Part shown: piece by piece, positions 16,220-18,338 of the stretch | Numbering within the stretch: the stretch's first letter is position 1 | How the letters are laid out: every line of letters starts with the position of its first letter | Program-made: the position numbers and the translations under genes | The notes under the pieces: generated by a model | The model's input: the letters and a program-made list of their open reading frames with translations, nothing else | The model's database searches: none | What the model was told of the DNA's origin: nothing | Source: Anaerolineales bacterium | GTDB lineage: Bacteria; Chloroflexota; Anaerolineae; 4572-78; J111 | Assembly: GCA_012032575.1 (NCBI GenBank) | Contig: JAAUSP010000086.1 | Location: forward strand, 1-18,338 | Length of the DNA: 18,338 nucleotides | Direction: 5' to 3'

Positions 16220-16797
16220 TTACTTCTCCTCGCCAAAAACCAGCCGATACTTTTCCCGAAACGCCCGCTCCGCCCGCGTCAGCAGTGAACCAATCGAACC
16301 GGGGGCGACCTCCAGCGCCGCCGCTAGTTCGGCATACGACAAGCCGGTGTGACGCAGCAACAACAGCTTGGCCTCACGGGGTTTTAATTGCAGCAAAATC
16401 CGGCGGACCGCGTCTGGGTGTCGTGGCTTTCGGCTACTTGGGCCGGGTCGGCCAAAGCGGCACTGAACGGCCATAGGCGAGCGAACTGCTCCTGCCAGGC
16501 CACACGGCGCTTTTGGCGGCGCAGGGCGTTGTAACCCTCGTTGAGGGCCACTCGATAGAGCCAGCCGGACACGTTGGTTTCATCCCCGTCCAGCCGCAGC
16601 CGTTCCGGGGCGTGGTACAGCTTGAGAAAGGCTTGCTGGGCCATATCTTCGGCATCGGCTTTGTTGCCCAACAGGGCGAAGAGGGCCGCGTAAACCCGCT
16701 CATAGTGGCGCAAGAACAACGTCTCAAAGGAGGCGTCATCCCCAGCCTGGACTCCGATTAATAGTTTAGTGTCGGAAAGCGCTGTCTGATCAGACAA
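16220..16797 (-). CDS. ECF-type RNA polymerase sigma factor (one frameshift)
   Basis: The repaired protein is about 192 residues. Region 2 spans about 22-95 (FETLFLRHYERVYAALFALL, AEDMAQQAFLKLYHAPERL, SGWLYRVALNEGYNALRRQK). Region 4 is near the end (LLQLKPREAKLLLLRHTGLS, YAELAAALEVAPGSIGSLLT), with the usual spacer between. No region 1 or 3 is seen, as in ECF factors. The frame breaks between AESHDTQ and DAVRRILLQL near 16412-16416; one missing G fits. I choose the TTG at 16797 (MSDQTALSDTKLL) with GGGAGA just upstream; the ATG at 16896 lies in repeat H5 and adds a basic, unconserved leader. The anti-sigma-like gene follows after 3 nt, so the pair is cotranscribed and probably functionally paired. 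Confidence 0.85.
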
Positions 16798-16848
16798 GAT
16801 TCTCCCTGCTTTCTGGATATAAAACACCGCCGGGAGGAAAAATAGGAC

Positions 16849-16918
16849 AAAACGTGTTGCGTGATATGTGTTGCGTGATGCGCGAATTTTACGCACTACG
16901 CACTACGGACCACGCACC
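16849..16918. repeat. Heptad repeat H5 between trmD and the sigma gene (ten units)
   Basis: Ten consecutive 7-bp units. The first half contains GTTGCGT (16856-16862 and again 16870-16876) and GATGCGC. The second half has ACGCACT twice (16891-16904), then ACGGACC and ACGCACC. The halves are approximate inverse complements around GAATTTT, so a hairpin can form. It ends one base before the trmD stop codon region and could serve as a terminator or processing site between trmD and the sigma gene. Confidence 0.75.
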
Positions 16919-16919
16919 T

Positions 16920-17705
<786 letters not shown>

Positions 17706-17709
17706 AAGT

Positions 17710-17771
17710 GACCGCCGACCACCGACGGCTGACCGCCGCTAACAATTGAGGGCGGTCGGTGGTCGGTGGTC
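17710..17771. repeat. Heptad repeat H6 in the trmD leader (mirrored)
   Basis: Four units at 17710-17737 (GACCGCC, GACCACC, GACGGCT, GACCGCC) and three inverse-complement units at 17751-17771 (GGCGGTC, then GGTGGTC twice) flank a 13-nt spacer. The trmD transcript from the promoter at 17772-17800 would begin within this element and fold into a GC-rich hairpin abutting the start codon. Confidence 0.8.
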
Positions 17772-17800
17772 ATTTTACCATGAAACTATTGTCTGCCCAA
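17772..17800 (-). promoter_or_regulatory. Candidate trmD promoter
   Basis: Read on the minus strand: TTGGGC (plus 17795-17800), a 17-bp spacer and TAAAAT (plus 17772-17777). The start of transcription would fall just inside repeat H6. The -35 is weak but the spacing and -10 are good. Confidence 0.45.
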
Positions 17801-17824
17801 TTGGAGAATCAGCCCTGCCATAAG

Positions 17825-17853
17825 TTCACAAAGCGCGGGCTTTGTGGTAAAAT
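17825..17853 (+). promoter_or_regulatory. Promoter with palindromic spacer upstream of the TPR gene
   Basis: TTCACA (17825-17830), a 17-bp spacer and TAAAAT (17848-17853) each match the consensus at five of six positions. The spacer region carries the inverted repeat CACAAAG (17827-17833) and CTTTGTG (17840-17846) around CGCGGG, a likely operator or cruciform. Confidence 0.5.
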
Positions 17854-17911
17854 CTAGGTTATACCCTGGATAAAGCTTTTCCTCCCCCTGACAGCTTCAC
17901 CCATAATTGGA

Positions 17912-17940
17912 TTGCAATCTAACATAAGCTATGCTAAACT
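17912..17940 (+). promoter_or_regulatory. Second, proximal candidate promoter of the TPR gene
   Basis: TTGCAA (17912-17917), a 17-bp spacer and TAAACT (17935-17940), ending 30 nt before the ATG at 17971. Both hexamers match the consensus at four of six positions, so this is weaker than the 17825 site. Confidence 0.35.
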
Positions 17941-17970
17941 AGGAACACCTTCGGGGACAAGAACAAGGCC

Positions 17971-18338
17971 ATGAGCAATCAGCAACCTGCCAATATTACC
18001 AATAATTTGCGTTTAGGGATCGAGGCGGCCCGCACGGGTCGTGAAAATGAGGCCAGAACTCACTTTATCGCGGTGCTCAAGCAAGACCCCAACAACATTC
18101 CGGCCATGCTCTGGTTAGCTTTTGTCCTGCCGGCCCCGCAGGATACCATTCGCCTGCTCAAGCGCGTCCTGGCCCTTGACCCGAACAACGAGCGGGCTAA
18201 AGCCGGTATCCGCTGGGCCAGAGTTCGTCTGGGCCTGCCGCCGGAGCAAAGTGAACCCGCCGAACCCGAAACTCCCGCCCCCGCCGCACAAGAAGCTGAC
18301 GCCGCCCCCCCCGAAGAGAGCGGTGAGGATTCCATCCG
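17971..18338 (+). CDS. TPR-repeat protein (partial, runs off the right edge)
   Basis: The frame is open from ATG 17971 to the window end, giving about 122 residues. NNLRLGIEAARTGRENEART and FIAVLKQDPNNIPAMLWLAF, followed by RLLKRVLALDPNNERAKAGI, are two TPR-like helical pairs with the DPNN turn common in Chloroflexota TPR proteins. A low-complexity linker rich in Pro, Glu and Ala follows (EQSEPAEPETPAPAAQEADA). Such proteins often continue into a membrane segment or a second domain, but that lies outside the window. An ACAAGG site precedes the ATG by about 4 nt. It is divergent from trmD and has two candidate promoters. Confidence 0.75.
   Translation, partial: MSNQQPANITNNLRLGIEAARTGRENEARTHFIAVLKQDPNNIPAMLWLAFVLPAPQDTIRLLKRVLALDPNNERAKAGIRWARVRLGLPPEQSEPAEPETPAPAAQEADAAPPEESGEDSI

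Noticed and set aside
16798..16896. N-terminal extension of the sigma factor from the ATG at 16896
   Set aside because: The extra 33 residues come partly from heptad repeat H5 and are not sigma-like; the TTG at 16797 with a GGGAGA site gives the normal ECF start.

Overview
This window most likely comes from the chromosome of a Chloroflexota bacterium, probably Anaerolineae-like. That is an inference from protein style: a COG3375 acetyltransferase, a TPR-LuxR regulator, a SAF domain joined to a beta-sandwich and glycosidase-like barrel, and a TPR protein with a Pro/Ala/Glu-rich tail. There is no rRNA or other taxonomic marker. I saw no tRNA gene, CRISPR array or insertion sequence.

Layout. 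Bases 1-2154 (+) hold the tail of a coiled-coil protein, a CpsB/YwqE-type PHP phosphatase and a long-form glucose-1-phosphate thymidylyltransferase, which together suggest surface polysaccharide synthesis. Bases 2155-2442 are a repeat-rich spacer. Bases 2443-3653 (+) are a toxin-antitoxin type cassette: a MNT nucleotidyltransferase fused to a CopG-antitoxin fragment, a TumA-like antitoxin and a TumE/DUF6516-like toxin. Then come gatB, a possible small RNA or leader, and gdhA (to 6578). Bases 7077-12006 (+) are accessory genes: two GNAT acetyltransferases, an M20 metallopeptidase, a TPR-LuxR regulator and a cupin. Bases 12076-17705 are all on the minus strand: a coiled-coil protein, then (in transcription order) trmD, an ECF sigma factor, a very large anti-sigma-like membrane protein, rplS and rnhB. 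The right edge begins a TPR protein on the plus strand.

Most interesting system. The ECF sigma gene (16220-16797) is followed 3 nt later by a protein which, after repair of one single-base frameshift, reads as one chain of about 720 residues: a zinc-less anti-sigma-like N-terminus, a transmembrane helix, a SAF domain, a beta-sandwich and a GH-A-like TIM barrel. It resembles in logic the clostridial SigI/RsgI polysaccharide sensors but is built on an ECF sigma and a SAF linker. It sits between trmD and rplS, which are usually close neighbours. Most of the gene junctions in that minus-strand block carry imperfect repeats with a strict 7-bp period, usually in mirrored (hairpin) arrangement, with a different heptamer at each locus.

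Data quality. Seven genes are broken by ten single-base frameshifts, nine of them missing one base, and an eleventh is possible at the end of the 8067 gene. The downstream frame always continues the same conserved protein. This looks like uncorrected indel error rather than gene decay, so these genes are annotated as single CDSs with the break positions given.
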